64,000 nucleotides of DNA from contig JANQBS010000047.1 in NCBI GenBank assembly GCA_033085395.1, forward strand, positions 124,001-188,000, read 5' to 3'. A program made the position numbers and the translations under genes. The DNA is from Xanthoparmelia taractica. Lineage: Eukaryota > Ascomycota > Lecanoromycetes > Lecanorales > Parmeliaceae. The notes beneath the pieces were generated by a model, which worked only from the letters and a program-made list of their open reading frames with translations, did not search any database and was not told the origin of the DNA. Shown here piece after piece: positions 23,813 to 36,419 of the stretch. Within the stretch, counting starts at the first letter, position 1; every line of letters starts with the position of its first letter.

Positions 23813-26469
23813 TCACGGCTTCTTGATGGGACCAACACCATTGCTGAGTTTTGACTTTGCCGGCCGTTTAGGTGGCGGGGTGGTATCGGCGTCGCTGGAG
23901 TCGGTATCAACGGAGTCGTGGTCAATGTCATCGTCCGAGGCTTCTTCAACCGAGTCATTGTCTGTGGACGAGGCTTCGTCATCGAAGAGTCCCTCGTCTT
24001 CGCTCTCGCTGTCTTCATCCTCGGCATCAGCGATGCCGTTTACGGTCGTAGGCATCTCGTCTTCGCTATCCTCCTCATCGCTGTCTGCGTCGCTGCCAGT
24101 TGCGTCATCATCGGCCTCGTTGGTCAAGTCTTGAGCCTTCGCTCCGGCGTCCGACTGCAGTGAACCCTTTACATTTTCCTCTATCTGATCCTGCCCTTCC
24201 TCTTCAGAGCTCGATTCCTCCTGTCCTTCCACATAAATCACACCTTCCTCATCATCCTCATCAACAGCGTTGGCGGCCCTTGACCGGACTTGCATGTTCT
24301 TCCTCAGGTTCATTTGCGCTTCAAGCATATCCAACTTTCCCTTCAATGAAAGCAAGGATTGCAAGCTGTTTGCACGGTCTTTGACAACACGATGAAGTGA
24401 CGCCAGCTTTTTCATGACCTCCGGCTGCCCAGCGAGATATCCTCCGTGAGCAACGAGGGTCCATTGTATCCAGACCATGAGACTTCCGGCTCGACCCGGA
24501 CGGCTATGGAGACGCTCTGCTAGTCGTTGTAACAGCACCGTGGCGAACGACGAATCCAGACGCTCGATGGTGGCACGGACCGTGGCGAGATCTTTGACAT
24601 GGAAACAAGTCTCGAGAAGGTTGGTGTCGTTTGTGCGGAGAGATTGCGTTAGCACCGTACCAAGCGACAGTCCGGAAGGAAGCTGCTGTAGACTTTGATT
24701 GCTGGCCGGCACCAAACTTTGCGCATTGGGGTCTATGAAGCCAGCTTGCACGTCGACAGCCTCCGGGGCATTAGCTCGCATGAGATCTCCGAAAGACGGC
24801 TCCCCTTCTTCCTCGTCCTGTCCAGGCGCAGCACCAGAATCTAGGTCTTCTTGCGCGCCAGCTGTTGTAGCTTCCACATCCCCCATCGCTACGTCAACGT
24901 CAGATCCGGATTCTTTCGCGCCTTCCCGCGCACTGGTCTCGCCTGGTTCGACTGAAGCGTCATCTTCCTCAACCTCACTCTCCTCTTCTGCACTCGAGAT
25001 ATCTATGACATCTGGCGGATGATCCCTCATCAGCACATCCTCTGTGTCTCCGCCATTTGCCACCAGGGTCCGAGATTCGTCGACGTGACTCTTCCCCATA
25101 TCCTTGACCCCGTTCATGACAACAGCTCCAATACCAGCGCTGCCCTTGTCCTTGACAATGTCAGTCATTTCTTCCAATAGGATATTACTAGTACCCTCGT
25201 CTTGCCAATGGACCGTATCAAAGCACAGATTGACGCTACCGTCCGCCCAAGCCAGAGCAATGTCACTCCCTCGGAACGCAGCATTGAGCAGTGGGACAGT
25301 ACTTGAGGACTTGTCAGGTCTTCTGATCCTGATTTGAGCGGCCGCTTTTCGGGTCCTTTGCTTCATCCTGGCTTTGAGATTTCCGGACTCATTATTTGAA
25401 GTAGCATTACCGAAATCGAATGGTTCGGGAAAGATCTCAAGCACTCCATCTTTGTTGAGAGCAGCAAGCGCCTCTTGTGGTTGCACCATTCGGACCGAAA
25501 GATCACTGGTCTTTTCAACCTTGTTCAAGGCACCCGGATTAGAGTAGAGGTCGAGAGAGGTGATTTCATTTTCGGTACGCAATGAGCCAATCAGTGTAGA
25601 AGAGTCCCCGTGGAAGACGTTGATGAAGTGATCGCTTTGCGCAGCAGTCAAGAATGTAACGCCCGTCGAAGACCCAAGTTTAGAATCAATTATACTATGG
25701 ACCGCGTTAGTGGAGGCATTGAAGAGGGTTGGCTGCTCTTGTGATTCTGGATCCAGGATATAGGCGTGATGCGAAGCACATATTACAGAGGATCGTAAGG
25801 GTCGCAGCGTATGGGCAGGTCCATCTGACAGTATGATATTCCTTGAACCGTCAGTTTGGCCCGTGAATTGAAAGAGTTAGGCCTTTCCAACCTTAAGACT
25901 CTGTTTTTCCTCAAGTCCCACTGCACAAGCCTCCCATCTCCGCCTATGCTCCACCCTTGCGCATGTATCCCGTTCTCAGCAAATTTAAAATCTCTGATGC
26001 CTTGTGTATGTGCCTCCCCCAAAGACCCCACAATTTTCGCCTCTGCGGGTGAGAACATGTTCACCTCGGAGGCGGTGGTTCCCACTGCCACTACGACATC
26101 CCTTGTTTGGTCTTTGTGAACATCTCCATTGACCAGAGTACTACGCTTTCGCTTCTTGTTGGATTCTTGATGGTGCCGGTCTCGATGGTTCTCGCCATAA
26201 TAGCCCCAGTCCAAGCAGGTTATCGAGGCCTTTGAAGTGATCGTGTGCTCGCAACGTAACCGGCCGGTGTTGGTGTCGTGTATGCGGAGGTGTTGGGCAT
26301 CAAGACCTTGAATGACGGAAGCGAACAAGGAGAGCTGGAAATGAGCGGGAGAGAAGGACGATCGGAGAATGGAGGATTGATTGGGGGTCCGTGTATGGGA
26401 AGATGCTGCAGGATTTGCGAAGGAGGAGACATTGGAGGCTACAGCTTTGGGGGTCTTTTTGTTTCCCAT
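23813..26469 (-). CDS. UTP5: UTP5/WDR43-like SSU processome protein
   Basis: Model: complement(join(23813..25841,25892..26469)), 868 aa, one 50-nt intron with an ACTGAC branch point. The N-terminal half is a WD40 propeller (IHDTNTGRL, SIGGDGRLVQWDLR, the latter interrupted by the intron). At about residues 600-715 is a Utp12-type helical domain (WTLVAHGGYLAGQPEVMKKL, LLSLKGKLDMLEAQM). The C-terminus is a long Asp/Glu/Ser-rich tail ending in lysines. By family it belongs to the t-UTP/UtpA subcomplex in the nucleolus, acting in pre-18S rRNA transcription and processing. Start: first ATG, MGNKKTPKA. Confidence 0.88.
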
Positions 26470-28292
26470 CTTGATGGAAAGTGATTGAAAATGCTGTGTC
26501 GCCGCTCAAGCGGACTCAGTAGGAGAGGCTTAAGTTGAGCATGGAGCTGTCGTCTGGCTCCATGTGCATGCGATTCACAGATTTATTTTTTTGAGAATGA
26601 ATGACGCTAAGCGAAGCGACCCATGTTGCCAAGCCACACAGTCAGGGTCTCTCTTAGTCTAAGCCCTAAGCTACTTTAGGGCCGGCTAAGAAAATTAATC
26701 ATACCACTGCTCTCAGTGCTCTGTCCTTCACCATATCAATATACTCCATATGGAGTCTTTCAATAACTAGGATGCACGTGATGGACGTGAATTGGAGGCC
26801 TTCTATTCATACATCTACCTTACCTTGATAACCGTCTAGAACCGTCATGCTGCCAGAAGAGACACCGCTATGAATCAGGTCTTTACAATCTGCCTGAATC
26901 GGGAGTCTCCAATCTTCAACTTCAACTTCAACTTGAAGTCAAGTAATCAAAAGCGATTCGACACTCTGCACAAAAACATTTCGGAATAGTGGTGGCTGTG
27001 TACAGCTTTACGGTGCTCTGTTGATTAGCCCCTGGAGCGGTAGGTATCCGTTTGTTGTTGCCTGTTCTCAGCCACTACGAGTGCCGCCACTGCGACCTAC
27101 CACCTAAAGACGGAAAATCACGCAAGAGATGTGTCATTATCTACAACTGCAACTGTATACCTACCTATATGGGTTGATTATAGGTGTTTAAGTATGTCGC
27201 GTGTTTCTGGCATGATAAGGATAGACCGACGGCAGGCTACGTTTTGCCACACGCATAAATATGAGTTCAAATGCGGGGCTTGCAGGAGGGAGCGGGCTGT
27301 CATAGCAGATATAAGACATTGATAATGAAATACATGTCCAATAGAATAGAGGTCATTGTCGGTGAGATGAGAGAGAGAGACACCGTCACGACACGTAGTA
27401 GAAGTAAGAGTGAAAGGCCAAGTGGTTAAAGGGGAACGCATGGAAAGATAGGGGGAGGGGGAATTGTAGTAGTAAACACTGACCACTTAAAACACAAGCT
27501 TTGGATGATCCCTGTATCCGCTAAACCTTTTTGAAACAAGTGCGTCACTCTTTCTCATACAAAAGCGCACTTAACTCCGTAAAGATCTCTGTCATAGAAT
27601 TTTCCCCCTTGTGCTGGAGAAAATTGCCAGTCACTTCACTACTCTCTACTTATAAACCTGCCTCGGCCACCCGCCCTTGTTCGACCTTTTGGCCACACAC
27701 CAGTGACCACGCATCATACATTATTATTTATTAATTTGTATTCAAAGCATTAAAGGTCTCGTGACCTGCATAACTTTTTAAAAAACAACTCCTTCCAATT
27801 CGGCGCGGCTTTTTCGCCTCAGCCACAGCCCTATTTAAAGTGGCCTCCAACGCGCTCAACTTCTTTGATGAGTAAGGCTGTTGCGCGCCTCCAATTCCTC
27901 CAGCATACTCGGCAATTTTGAGGGCATACAACAACGCCAAGACCTAAGGCTGTTACGAACAACAATAATATTGTAAGCCTTTCGCATCCTAATCCAATAT
28001 TATTGTTTTCTCCAAAGGCTTGCGCTGGATCCTTTCCATTTGCGCGTTCAACATAATATCATCTTGGCTTCATGAGGATTGCAAGGACCTGGAACAATAA
28101 AATAATTCGATCGCCGTCTCAATATCAACCAACTTGACATTGAATACTCCCGACCATCAAAGCACGCGCGCGTACCCTAGTCCTTCCTAGCTAATTAATA
28201 CCTCCAGTCATCTTCACCTTTCAAAGGCTGCCCTTAAGTGAATCCATCGCTCATCGCGCCTGCCTATCGGAAAGTCATAATATAACAAGTCC
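26470..28292. promoter_or_regulatory. 1.8-kb divergent spacer, UTP5 and BDF1
   Basis: The longest gene-free stretch. I find no confident gene. It contains a pseudo-palindrome of CCTAAG units near 26660-26690, an AT-rich middle, a 69-codon minus-strand frame (27731-27940) with protein-like composition that I do not recognise, and a perfect 13-bp inverted repeat (27961-28007) upstream of BDF1. Confidence 0.5.
27961..28007. repeat. perfect 13-bp inverted repeat (hairpin)
   Basis: AACAATAATATTG at 27961-27973 and its exact reverse complement at 27995-28007 enclose a 21-nt loop. A second inverted pair, AAGCCTTT (27975) and AAAGGCTT (28014), would form an alternative stem. It lies about 285 nt upstream of the BDF1 start codon. 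Confidence 0.85.
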
Positions 28293-31241
28293 ATGGCCTT
28301 ATCTGAGCCGGAGCGCGGCCCCTTTGAGGGCAAGTTCGGCCTTGAACAGGACCAGATGAATTTTGGATCACATGAACATGAGTGAGTCAAACTCGGTGAA
28401 TCGCGTGTTGTCATTCTTCACTGAATTGCTGATCACTCCTGTGTGGATAGATTACAAAACAGTCACCACCTCAAAGACCCGTCGCTGAATTCCTCCGCCT
28501 CTTTAAACACCTCAGCTCACGACACCAACGCGCATCTTACAGCGCACGACTTTGAACCATCTGTGACAAATGGCATTGATCACGCAGACATTCATTTGAC
28601 TGATACTCAGCCATCCACTGAGCCCAACTCAACCCTTCCCAGTTCTGGTGTGACTGGCGACAGCCTAGCTTTCTCATCGAGTCAGTCTGTGCCCGATGAT
28701 GTTGCCGATCACTCTTCAATAAAGCTAGATGCCACCTCAGTTGGCCCCTCACCTGCCCTTGTCCAGCAGCCAACCTCTGAACTTCGTGAAGAAATTCAAC
28801 CTGTGAGTCAGGAGCAAACCGCCGAGATCAAGGAGCAAAAAAATCTGCAAGATCTCATCAGCGACCCTGAATTAGCCAACGGATTGGTATCCGGCGCATC
28901 TGACCCGAGTCCTGAGATGCAAGAATTACAACCACAGATAGAGTCTACTGCGCCGGTCACATCTCAACAGCCTCAGCCGGATAGCGCAACGTCTCCGGGG
29001 CCCATAGCAGCTTCGTCGCCTAACGGGGACAGAGCTTCTACTCCGCAGTCTTCGAAAGGAATTGGCTCAATACCCACTACAGACATCCCGCACCATCCAC
29101 CGGTTCCTATTCCCGAAGGTGCCTCGATTGAAGCACCAATAGATCCGGCGCCGTCACCAGCTCTTCCAGCGGAGACATCATCACCGGTGATGGAGACAGA
29201 AGGTCAACCAAAGGATCAGGTGATGCAGGATGCGCCATCTTCCCCGGCGAAAGTGGCTCGAGAGCGGGAGGAGGACGATGTAGAAGACGGACCAGCGGCG
29301 AAGCGTTCAAAGACTGAAGAGGATGCTACCACGGATTTCAAGGTTCCTGAGCGGCCAGCGATCAACACGCAGGTCAATGGCACGCATACAGAAGCGCCCC
29401 AGACATCTGCACCCCCAATGACGCAATTACAGCATAAGCACTGTATGAGGACTATCCAGAACGTCAAGCGCATTCAGTCCTCTACCGCTTTCAGACAGCC
29501 TGTTGACTACGTGGCGTTGAACATCCCAAGCTACCCCAGCGTCATCTCAAAGCCCATGGACTTGAAGACCCTGGAAGAGAATCTGAAGGAAAGCAAATAT
29601 CCTACTGTCGAAGCGTTCACAGCCGATTTCAATCAGATAGTACAGAATTGCGAGACCTTCAATGGCCGTGAAAGCACTTTTACCAAGTCCGCATATGAGA
29701 TGAAAGCCTCATTCGATAAGAACATGGCCAAGATACCGGGACCTGATGTAACGGAGCCGAGTCCGGCCGACCGAAAGAAGAAGGCAATCCTTCCGCCGGC
29801 AGCCAAGGCGACACCGGCTCGACGGGAGTCACGCTCTTCGTTGCCGGGTTCTGCACGATCACCCGTCTCCGCTGGCTCTCCACAAACATTTGCTTTGAAC
29901 CCTCAAGGCGTCCCTCTGATTCGTCGCGACTCAACGTTCGGAGACGGGCGACCAAAGCGCGAAATCCATCCACCCGCGCCGCGCGATCTACCCTACGCAA
30001 ACCAAAAACCTAAAAAGAAGAAGTATCAATGGGAGTTGAGGTTTTGTGAAAAGGTTCTGAGCGAGCTTTCAAAGCCAAAGTACAACCACGTCTCATGGCC
30101 TTTCATGACGGCGGTCGACCCGGTTGCGCTGAACATTCCAACGTACCATAGCATCATCAAGAAACCCATGGACTTTGGTACTATGAAGACGAAGCTGTAT
30201 CACGGCGAGTATGAAAATGCCAAGGAGTTCGAGGCCGACGCCCGTCAGGTGTTCCAAAATTGCTATCGCTTCAACCCTTCAAGTGATCCTATCAATCATA
30301 CTGGTCATCAGTTCGAGAGCATATTTGATACCGAATGGGCCAAGAAGCGGGATTGGATTGAGGCGAACACGCCTGGCTCTGGTCCTCAGTCCGCTGGTAG
30401 CTCAGAGGCCGAAGACAGCGATGAGGAAGAGGAGGTGGAGTATGAAGAGGAAGGCGAGCACGAGACTCAACTTTCGAAATTGCAGCAGCAAATTGCGGCG
30501 ATGTCGAGGCAAGTCGAGTTGATCACGCAGAAAAAGAAGTCACCGCCAGTGTCTAGCAAGAAAGCCACAAAAGGAGCCAAGCCTGTCCGTAAAGATACGA
30601 AGAAAGCCGCTGCACCCGCCAAAGCCGAGAAAAAAGCAGCTTCAAAGCCAGCCAAGAAGGAAAAAACGCCATATGTCACATATGAGCAGAAGCAAGATAT
30701 TTCGAATCGCATCAACAGTTTGTCGGAAGCCAAAATGGCAACCGCGCTAAGGATCATCCGGGACAACATGCCAAATCTACAGGTAAGACTACATCTGGAA
30801 GAGAGAACTCTCCTATGCCTATCCAATCAAGCCATCCTTAGACACTGATTTGTTTCAAAAGCAGGGTGTGCAGGAGGATGAGCTCGAGCTTGACATTGAT
30901 GAGCTATCCGATGAAGTTTTGCACAAACTCCTTCTCTTTGTACGAAAGCATGCACCGCATTCGGACGACGCTCCGGCTCGACCAGCTCCGGCGGCGTCTA
31001 GCGCAGCACCGACTCGGAAAAAGAACAAGCCCATGAGCAAGACTGAGCAGGAGGCTAGGATCGCACAGGTTCAGAGTGGTCTATCTGCATTCCAGAAGGG
31101 GGGTTCTGCCCCTCATTGTAAGTTACCCTTTGAGGATGCCTATACATGGATTGGTGCTTACCCTTGGATGCAGATGAGGAGCCAGTGGCAGGTCAGGAAA
31201 GCAGTGGAGAGGACGAGAGCTCCGAGAGTGAGGAGGAGTGA
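28293..31241 (+). CDS. BDF1: double-bromodomain BET protein (BDF1-like)
   Basis: Model: join(28293..28381,28451..30782,30865..31117,31174..31241), 913 aa. Chromatin reader that binds acetylated histone tails and works with TFIID and SWR1 in yeast. Bromodomain 1 is at about residues 357-443 (acetyl-lysine Asn in VQNCETFN) and bromodomain 2 at about 560-660 (FQNCYRFN). A lysine-rich linker follows, then the NET domain starting at about 808 (GVQEDELELDIDELSDEVL). The last exon adds an acidic tail, SSGEDESSESEEE. The ~330 residues before bromodomain 1 are Ser/Pro/Thr-rich and probably disordered. Exon 1 encodes only 29 residues. Confidence 0.94.
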
Positions 31242-31933
31242 AGGCGATAGGCATGAACGGCAACGATCTTTGCCATCCTCAATTCGGCTCCACCATATTT
31301 TCTGGGAGCGAATGACATTCAACAACAACAACACGATTTCTTCTTCTACTCTATGACTGCATCAGTCACCTCGGAAGAACTGATTGTTGGAAAAAGCCAG
31401 GTTGAACATTAGCGGGCGTTGCGGAATCAGAGACAAGGCTGGCTTGCAAAGGCAAGCAACGATTGATGAGCCTAAGACTGTTCTTCTTTTCATGTGGCGG
31501 ACGAAGATGTTACCAGCTCTATAAGAATGTACAGATTGATAGAGGTGGTCTTGGCGGCTTGAGAGCAGCAGATACCTACTTGAGCGTGCTAGTTCTAGCT
31601 ACAGGGTTAATTCCACAGTCCTCCAAGCGTAAAGTACTCAAAATCGTTTTGGCAAAGCCCTCCACTGGACTGCTGCGTGATGTTAGTTCCAGATGATGCT
31701 AATTCCTACCGCCGAAAGGGTACTTTACTACGGAGAGTATACATTGAGGAGCAATCCTTGTAAACAAATCAACCTCATCTCCATCGCCATGATCCCACAT
31801 GATGCAAGCGAGTTGTAAGACCAGGATGATCTATTTAATTACAGCCTGATCATCTCCATCCTCTTCTTTTTTAATTCCACCTTTTATTGCGTCCACCAAA
31901 CTTAACCCCACCACTCTGACTCCCCCACCCACC
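31242..31933. other. spacer, BDF1 3' end and NRK promoter
   Basis: No gene seen. A pyrimidine-rich leader of CCACC/CTCC repeats directly precedes ATG 31934. Confidence 0.5.
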
Positions 31934-32821
31934 ATGCCCACCTCCAAAGAAACCCCTACAATCCACCCTCCTTCTTCTCCACCTCCTCCACCACCCACCC
32001 CCAGCACCAACACCACAACCCTTCCTCAACCTAATAACCATCCCCTCCACCCTAACCCCAAACCCCACCCCATCCTCCTCGCCCTCTCCGGCCCCACCTC
32101 CTCCGGCAAAACCACCCTCGCCACAGCCCTCCACGCCCTCCTGCCTCCGCCCTCCTCCCTCCTCATCCACGCCGACGACTTCTACAAGCCGGACTCTGAA
32201 ATCCCGCTCAAGAACGGGGTCCAGGATTGGGATTGCGCGGGTAGTTTGGACTTGGAGGCGTTTGAGGGGGTGTTGAGGGGGTTGAAAACGGGTGGTGGGG
32301 AGGTGCCGGAGGGGTTGCTGAGGCAGGGGAATTTTGAGGGTTGTGATGGTGATGGCGAGGGGGGGAGCATAGGGCGGGAGGTGCTTGAGCGGTTGAGAGT
32401 GGAGGAGGTGGGGACAACGGTCAAGGAAGTGTTACGCGGACGCACGCTCGTGATCGTGGATGGGTTTTTGCTGTTTGGACGGAGCATTCCGGCTTCGTTG
32501 AAGGGACTCTTCGATATCAAGGTTTTGCTGCGGGCGCGGTATGAAGACGCCAAGAGGAGGAGGGAGAGGAGGAATGGGTATGTGACGGTTGAGGGCTTCT
32601 GGCGGGATCCGGAGGGGTACTTTGATGGGGTTGTGTGGCCGAATTATGTGGGGGAGTATGGGGGGTTGGTTGAGGGTGAGGGGGAGGGGGAGGGGAGGGG
32701 GGTCAGGGTGTCGGATGAGAGGTGGGGGTTGGAGGAGTGCTTGGAGTGGGTTGTTGGGGTTGTGAGGGGGGAGGTTGAGGCGTTGGATGCACGGGCAGGG
32801 GACGTGCCGGGAGGAGGATGA
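31934..32821 (+). CDS. NRK1: nicotinamide riboside kinase
   Basis: A single 295-aa exon. Walker A is SGPTSSGKTTLA (about residues 55-65). The following HADDFYKPDSEIP is the substrate-binding region typical of nicotinamide riboside kinases, and QDWDCAGSLD and VDGFLLF fit the same family. By family it phosphorylates nicotinamide riboside to NMN in cytosolic NAD+ salvage. The N-terminal ~50 residues are a Pro/Thr-rich extension. The 3' half of the gene is very G-rich on the coding strand, giving a Gly/Glu-rich surface insert (EGEGEGEGRG); the gene ends in a GAT microsatellite that runs through the stop codon. Confidence 0.84.
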   Translation: MPTSKETPTIHPPSSPPPPPPTPSTNTTTLPQPNNHPLHPNPKPHPILLALSGPTSSGKTTLATALHALLPPPSSLLIHADDFYKPDSEIPLKNGVQDWDCAGSLDLEAFEGVLRGLKTGGGEVPEGLLRQGNFEGCDGDGEGGSIGREVLERLRVEEVGTTVKEVLRGRTLVIVDGFLLFGRSIPASLKGLFDIKVLLRARYEDAKRRRERRNGYVTVEGFWRDPEGYFDGVVWPNYVGEYGGLVEGEGEGEGRGVRVSDERWGLEECLEWVVGVVRGEVEALDARAGDVPGGG

Positions 32822-32836
32822 TGATGATGATGATGG
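32818..32836. repeat. GAT trinucleotide microsatellite at a stop codon
   Basis: About six GAT units overlap the TGA of the kinase gene. Unit-number changes would keep the TGA but could alter the immediate 3' UTR. Confidence 0.85.
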
Positions 32837-34144
32837 AGAATGAATGGGGCGACGGACTGGAGTACATGTTCTCCTTCTCATGGGGAGAGGCTATGGTTGT
32901 CTCGAGCATTCACGAGGCTGTGCTCGAACTGGTCGATCGATGCCTGGATGACCCTTCTCGCCATATGCCTCCAGCACTCCGACCTTCTCCCATCCATGGC
33001 ACCCACCGCATTGCATACGGCCCAACATCCCATCGCAAGCAAAACGAAATATCCACAGCTCACAGTTCATCCCCACGCTTCCTCCCCACAACGCCACCGC
33101 CACCTTCAACATCGACACCGAACCAACCAATCATTCAAATCATCATCATCAACCGCCCTCCCTTCCTCGACCTCGACTTTCTCCTTCCCCACTCCACCTC
33201 CATAGCGAAAGAAAAGTCCAGTCCAAAAGGAGAACTTGGGTATAATGATCTCTCCCCCAGCCTCACTCACAAGCACTCATGTCGAGCTCAGTCACTTCTA
33301 CCTCGCCGCATAGCTGTTTTTACAAGCAAGCATCCATCCATCCATCCATCCATCTATCATGCTTTGTTGAAAAAGGGCCGCGTTATTTCGAAGGAGAGAG
33401 ACGGTTGTGAAAAGGAGAGGGAGCTTGAAGGGTTGTGGAAATGGGGAAATTGGGGGGGGGGGGATGGGAAATTGAGAGGGACGACAGAAGGGGGTCAGTT
33501 TGACACTATAAGATGGGTAGGGAGGGTAAGGTACGCATGTCATGTGATGGGATGGGATGGGATGGGATGAGCAGACTAATAAGTAAGCAATGCGATTCGA
33601 TGTATTGGGTGAGAAGGAGACAGTTGTCACAGCTTGTTGGATGGATGGCTTTTGAGTCATGTGTGTGGTATGTATAAAGTAGTCTGCTGTTCGTCGAGGC
33701 CGTTGGAAGAACAGTGGCGGCGGCACCTTGCACTCGCTTATATAGAGCGTGATGTTAGGATTTGAAAAAGAAACTGGGCTAGGTTTTCGGTTGATGGATC
33801 AATTGATTCATTGATTCATTGATGGCAACGCTGATCTTCGCTAGCATGCATACAGATTACTTACATACAGTAAGTAGAGTAGAACCATAGTGGGTATCCA
33901 GATATGAAGTATACGCTTTTATCCAGGCCGGATACTCCATGCAGCCAACCACTTCTGACCTACATGGCCTCAATATCCTAAGCCAACTCTTCGTGATATG
34001 TTGAGAGTGAGCAATAGAGCCACCGACGAACGGTGGCAAGCGGGATGCTGTTGAGGATTGGCTGCGTTCCCCCAACTAGACATAGCCTACTTTTCAAACA
34101 CGTCCAGTGAACGACCGAGAGATAAATATTGCATATTCCTTGCG
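32822..34144. other. convergent spacer rich in microsatellites
   Basis: Holds the 3' ends of the kinase and RVB1 genes. CATC repeats (about 33331-33355), a G10 run near 33453, GATGG pentamers (33545-33568) and ATTGATTC units (about 33800) are the only structure seen. A 250-codon frame through it is repeat-driven and not believed. Confidence 0.6.
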
Positions 34145-35688
34145 TCATGATATGAAGCCATCCTCAGCATTGACAATACTTGCGCTCCTCCTGGCGTCAA
34201 TGAAGAGATCTTCGCACTCGGCCACGTCATCAACATCGATTTCCTTCTTCTGGTTGACCCGTGCCAGTATATTGGCCGGCGTAAGCAACTGCAGCGCGTA
34301 CCGTAGACTGACTTTGACTCCGTGTTCCGATATCTTTTCAAGGGCTGGCTCAGTGATTGCTAAACCCTCCGTTCTCGTCCGTATGCGGACAATGTGCTTG
34401 ATTTCCTCGGGGGTGTATGTATTGGTAGGTATGATTAGTATCCGGGCGAGGAGATCCGGCGGAATCCCGTGAGCGGCGACGATATCTTCTGTGCCTCTTA
34501 TGGTGCATTTTCCGCGATTTGAGGCAAGTATAACAATGGGTGAGATGGGAGATTCGAGAGCGCGGTTGAGGTAGGTGAAACATTCAATGTCGAGCATGTG
34601 GACCTTGGTAAGATTATCAGCCAAAAAGCAGCCTTGAACAACCAAGCTTGCCTACCTCATCAATAAAGAGCACACCTGGCACAAGCTCGGCGACTCCTTG
34701 ATCGATATACCGGCTGACGACCTTGTTGATCTCCTCCCGCAGCTTATCTGTGATCTCCGTCTTTTTCGGTTTCATGAGTTGACCCATCATGCTCATGATA
34801 TCCTGTCCACCCTGTGGTCTTGCGTTGGCTATGTCGAGGTCATGCAGTGTCACGTCCTGGACTATTTCTTTCTTTTTATGCACTTCACCCTTGGGTATCG
34901 GCACATACTCCTCAGCCTCTAGGTCGAATTCCGTAGCATATGCGTCCGATCTTCCGACCCTCTTGCAAGCTCCCGTATTGGCCTCGATGTAGATGACATC
35001 TCCCACAACGACTCGCTCTTTCTGTATAGCTTCGTAAATCGAAGGATCTAGTCGCAGCTTCTTGGTACCCCTGTACGATTTAAGACCGATGAGTAGATGG
35101 CTGATTGTCTTTCCATAGCCTCCCAGTGGGTTTTCGGATTCCTCTGGTGTCAGCTCAGTCACCTCTCCTTCGTAGACCTCTTTCGTTTCCCGCACCCGTA
35201 AGCCTAACTCCCCATCAGCTAAACACCGCCAACGCCGAGATTCAGAACCAACCGATGGCTCTCCGAAAATTCTCCATTAAGGCTTCAGTCTTCTTGACTT
35301 CGGTTGAGTAGACCTCGCTACCGACTATGGGGCAGAATGGCACCTTGGTCCCAAGCTCTTGTGAAACAGCCAAAGCCAGCGCCGTTTTCCCTGTGCCCGG
35401 CCCACCAGCTAGTAATACTGCGCGACCTGACATCTTCTTGGATTTGATGAGGTCCACCACGACGCCGCATGCCTGTTGCGGTTCGAAAACATCAGCCGTG
35501 TTCATTACATGCGAACTTGCAACGAGTGGATGGCCTTGGCTTACTTCTCTTGCAGCCAGCTGGCCGACAAACCCAGCGTTTTGACTCTCTGCGTAGCCAT
35601 CGCTCCTTAAGCCTAAGCCTTTGATGTGGGTATGAGCTGCAGTTCTGTTTTCGCGCGAGTTGCCCTTGACCTCGCTGATTGTGACCAT
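34145..35688 (-). CDS. RVB1: RuvB-like AAA+ ATPase 1 (Rvb1/pontin)
   Basis: Model: complement(join(34145..34603,34656..35203,35253..35472,35545..35688)), 456 aa. AAA+ ATPase that forms a hetero-hexamer with Rvb2 in the INO80, SWR1 and R2TP complexes. Walker A GGPGTGKTALA, Walker B LFIDEVHMLDIE (split by the 34604-34655 intron), sensor 1 ILASNRG. The opening residues MVTISEVKGNSRENRTAAHTHIKG match Rvb1 rather than Rvb2. The intron 35473-35544 is 72 nt, in frame and stop-free; I removed it because its GTAAGC...CAG ends are good and its removal restores AREACGVVVDLI and the family's usual length. Confidence 0.95.
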
Positions 35689-35882
35689 TATGAGAAAACT
35701 TGGAAAGGATGGCGATCGCTGGTTGAACTTAGAATTTTGGTTCAGGGAGATATTACTTGAAAATGTATTTGGGTTCGCGTAGGTTATCTGGGTTGGTGGT
35801 GCATGCGCCTGAAGTGCAGAGCATCTCGGTTTTGGATAATTGGCCTAGCATTCAGAGCACCCAAAGTCGACGACTGCGCTAG

Positions 35883-36360
35883 TAGCAGCCCTAACCCTAC
35901 TTTTTGGACACGAGTACCGTAGACACTCGAGATTCAAAGTACGTATATCTACATGGATACTACTTATTCTTTTCACGATGGTAGTCGCTATCTAATCGCT
36001 TCGTGAAAATATCATGCTCGGATTAATTTACGCTTGAGTGCCCTTCGACCCTCGAACGAAAACAAAGACGGTCTTCTCAGGATCGAAGCGACGTCCTTGG
36101 CCGGAAATCTTTTACCCCGCCGGGAGAAATTAGGGTCGATGTGGGCTTAGAAGGCAATTATGATTGTGATGGCGCAGAAGCTGTAGGCATGCGCGTACTT
36201 GCGCTGAGGTCCTGTGGCATACAGAAGGGCGATAGAGTATGGCACACTAGACGTTGCGGTACTGGGGATATTGATGGAAGGTTCAATGTCTGGAATGTAT
36301 GCATTATGGGGCGCCGATCGGAGGCTACAGAATAAGATTGTTATAATGGATCAGAGATTT
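35883..36360 (+). repeat. left copy of a ~0.5-kb dispersed direct repeat
   Basis: Begins TAGCAGCCCTAACCCTACTT and ends near ATAATGGATCAGAG. By eye it aligns along its whole length with 46208-46720 in the same orientation, with substitutions and small indels. Shared blocks include ATCGCTTCGTGAAAA, TCGACCCTCGAACGAAAAC and GATTGTGATGGCGCAG. It ends 60 nt from the stop codon of the SesA-like gene. I see no intact coding sequence, terminal inverted repeat or target-site duplication. Confidence 0.88.
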
Positions 36361-36419
36361 CTATTCCAAGGGAAGGCAAGAGGCATTCAATAATAGAAAT
36401 CTCATGGGAAAATTAATGT

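Noticed and set aside
27731..27940. 69-codon minus-strand frame in the UTP5-BDF1 spacer
   Set aside because: The protein-like composition raised the idea of a transposase fragment, but I cannot match it to a family and see no terminal repeats.
32818..33570. 250-codon frame downstream of the kinase gene
   Set aside because: Begins in a GAT microsatellite and runs through CATC and G-rich repeats; the composition is repeat-driven.
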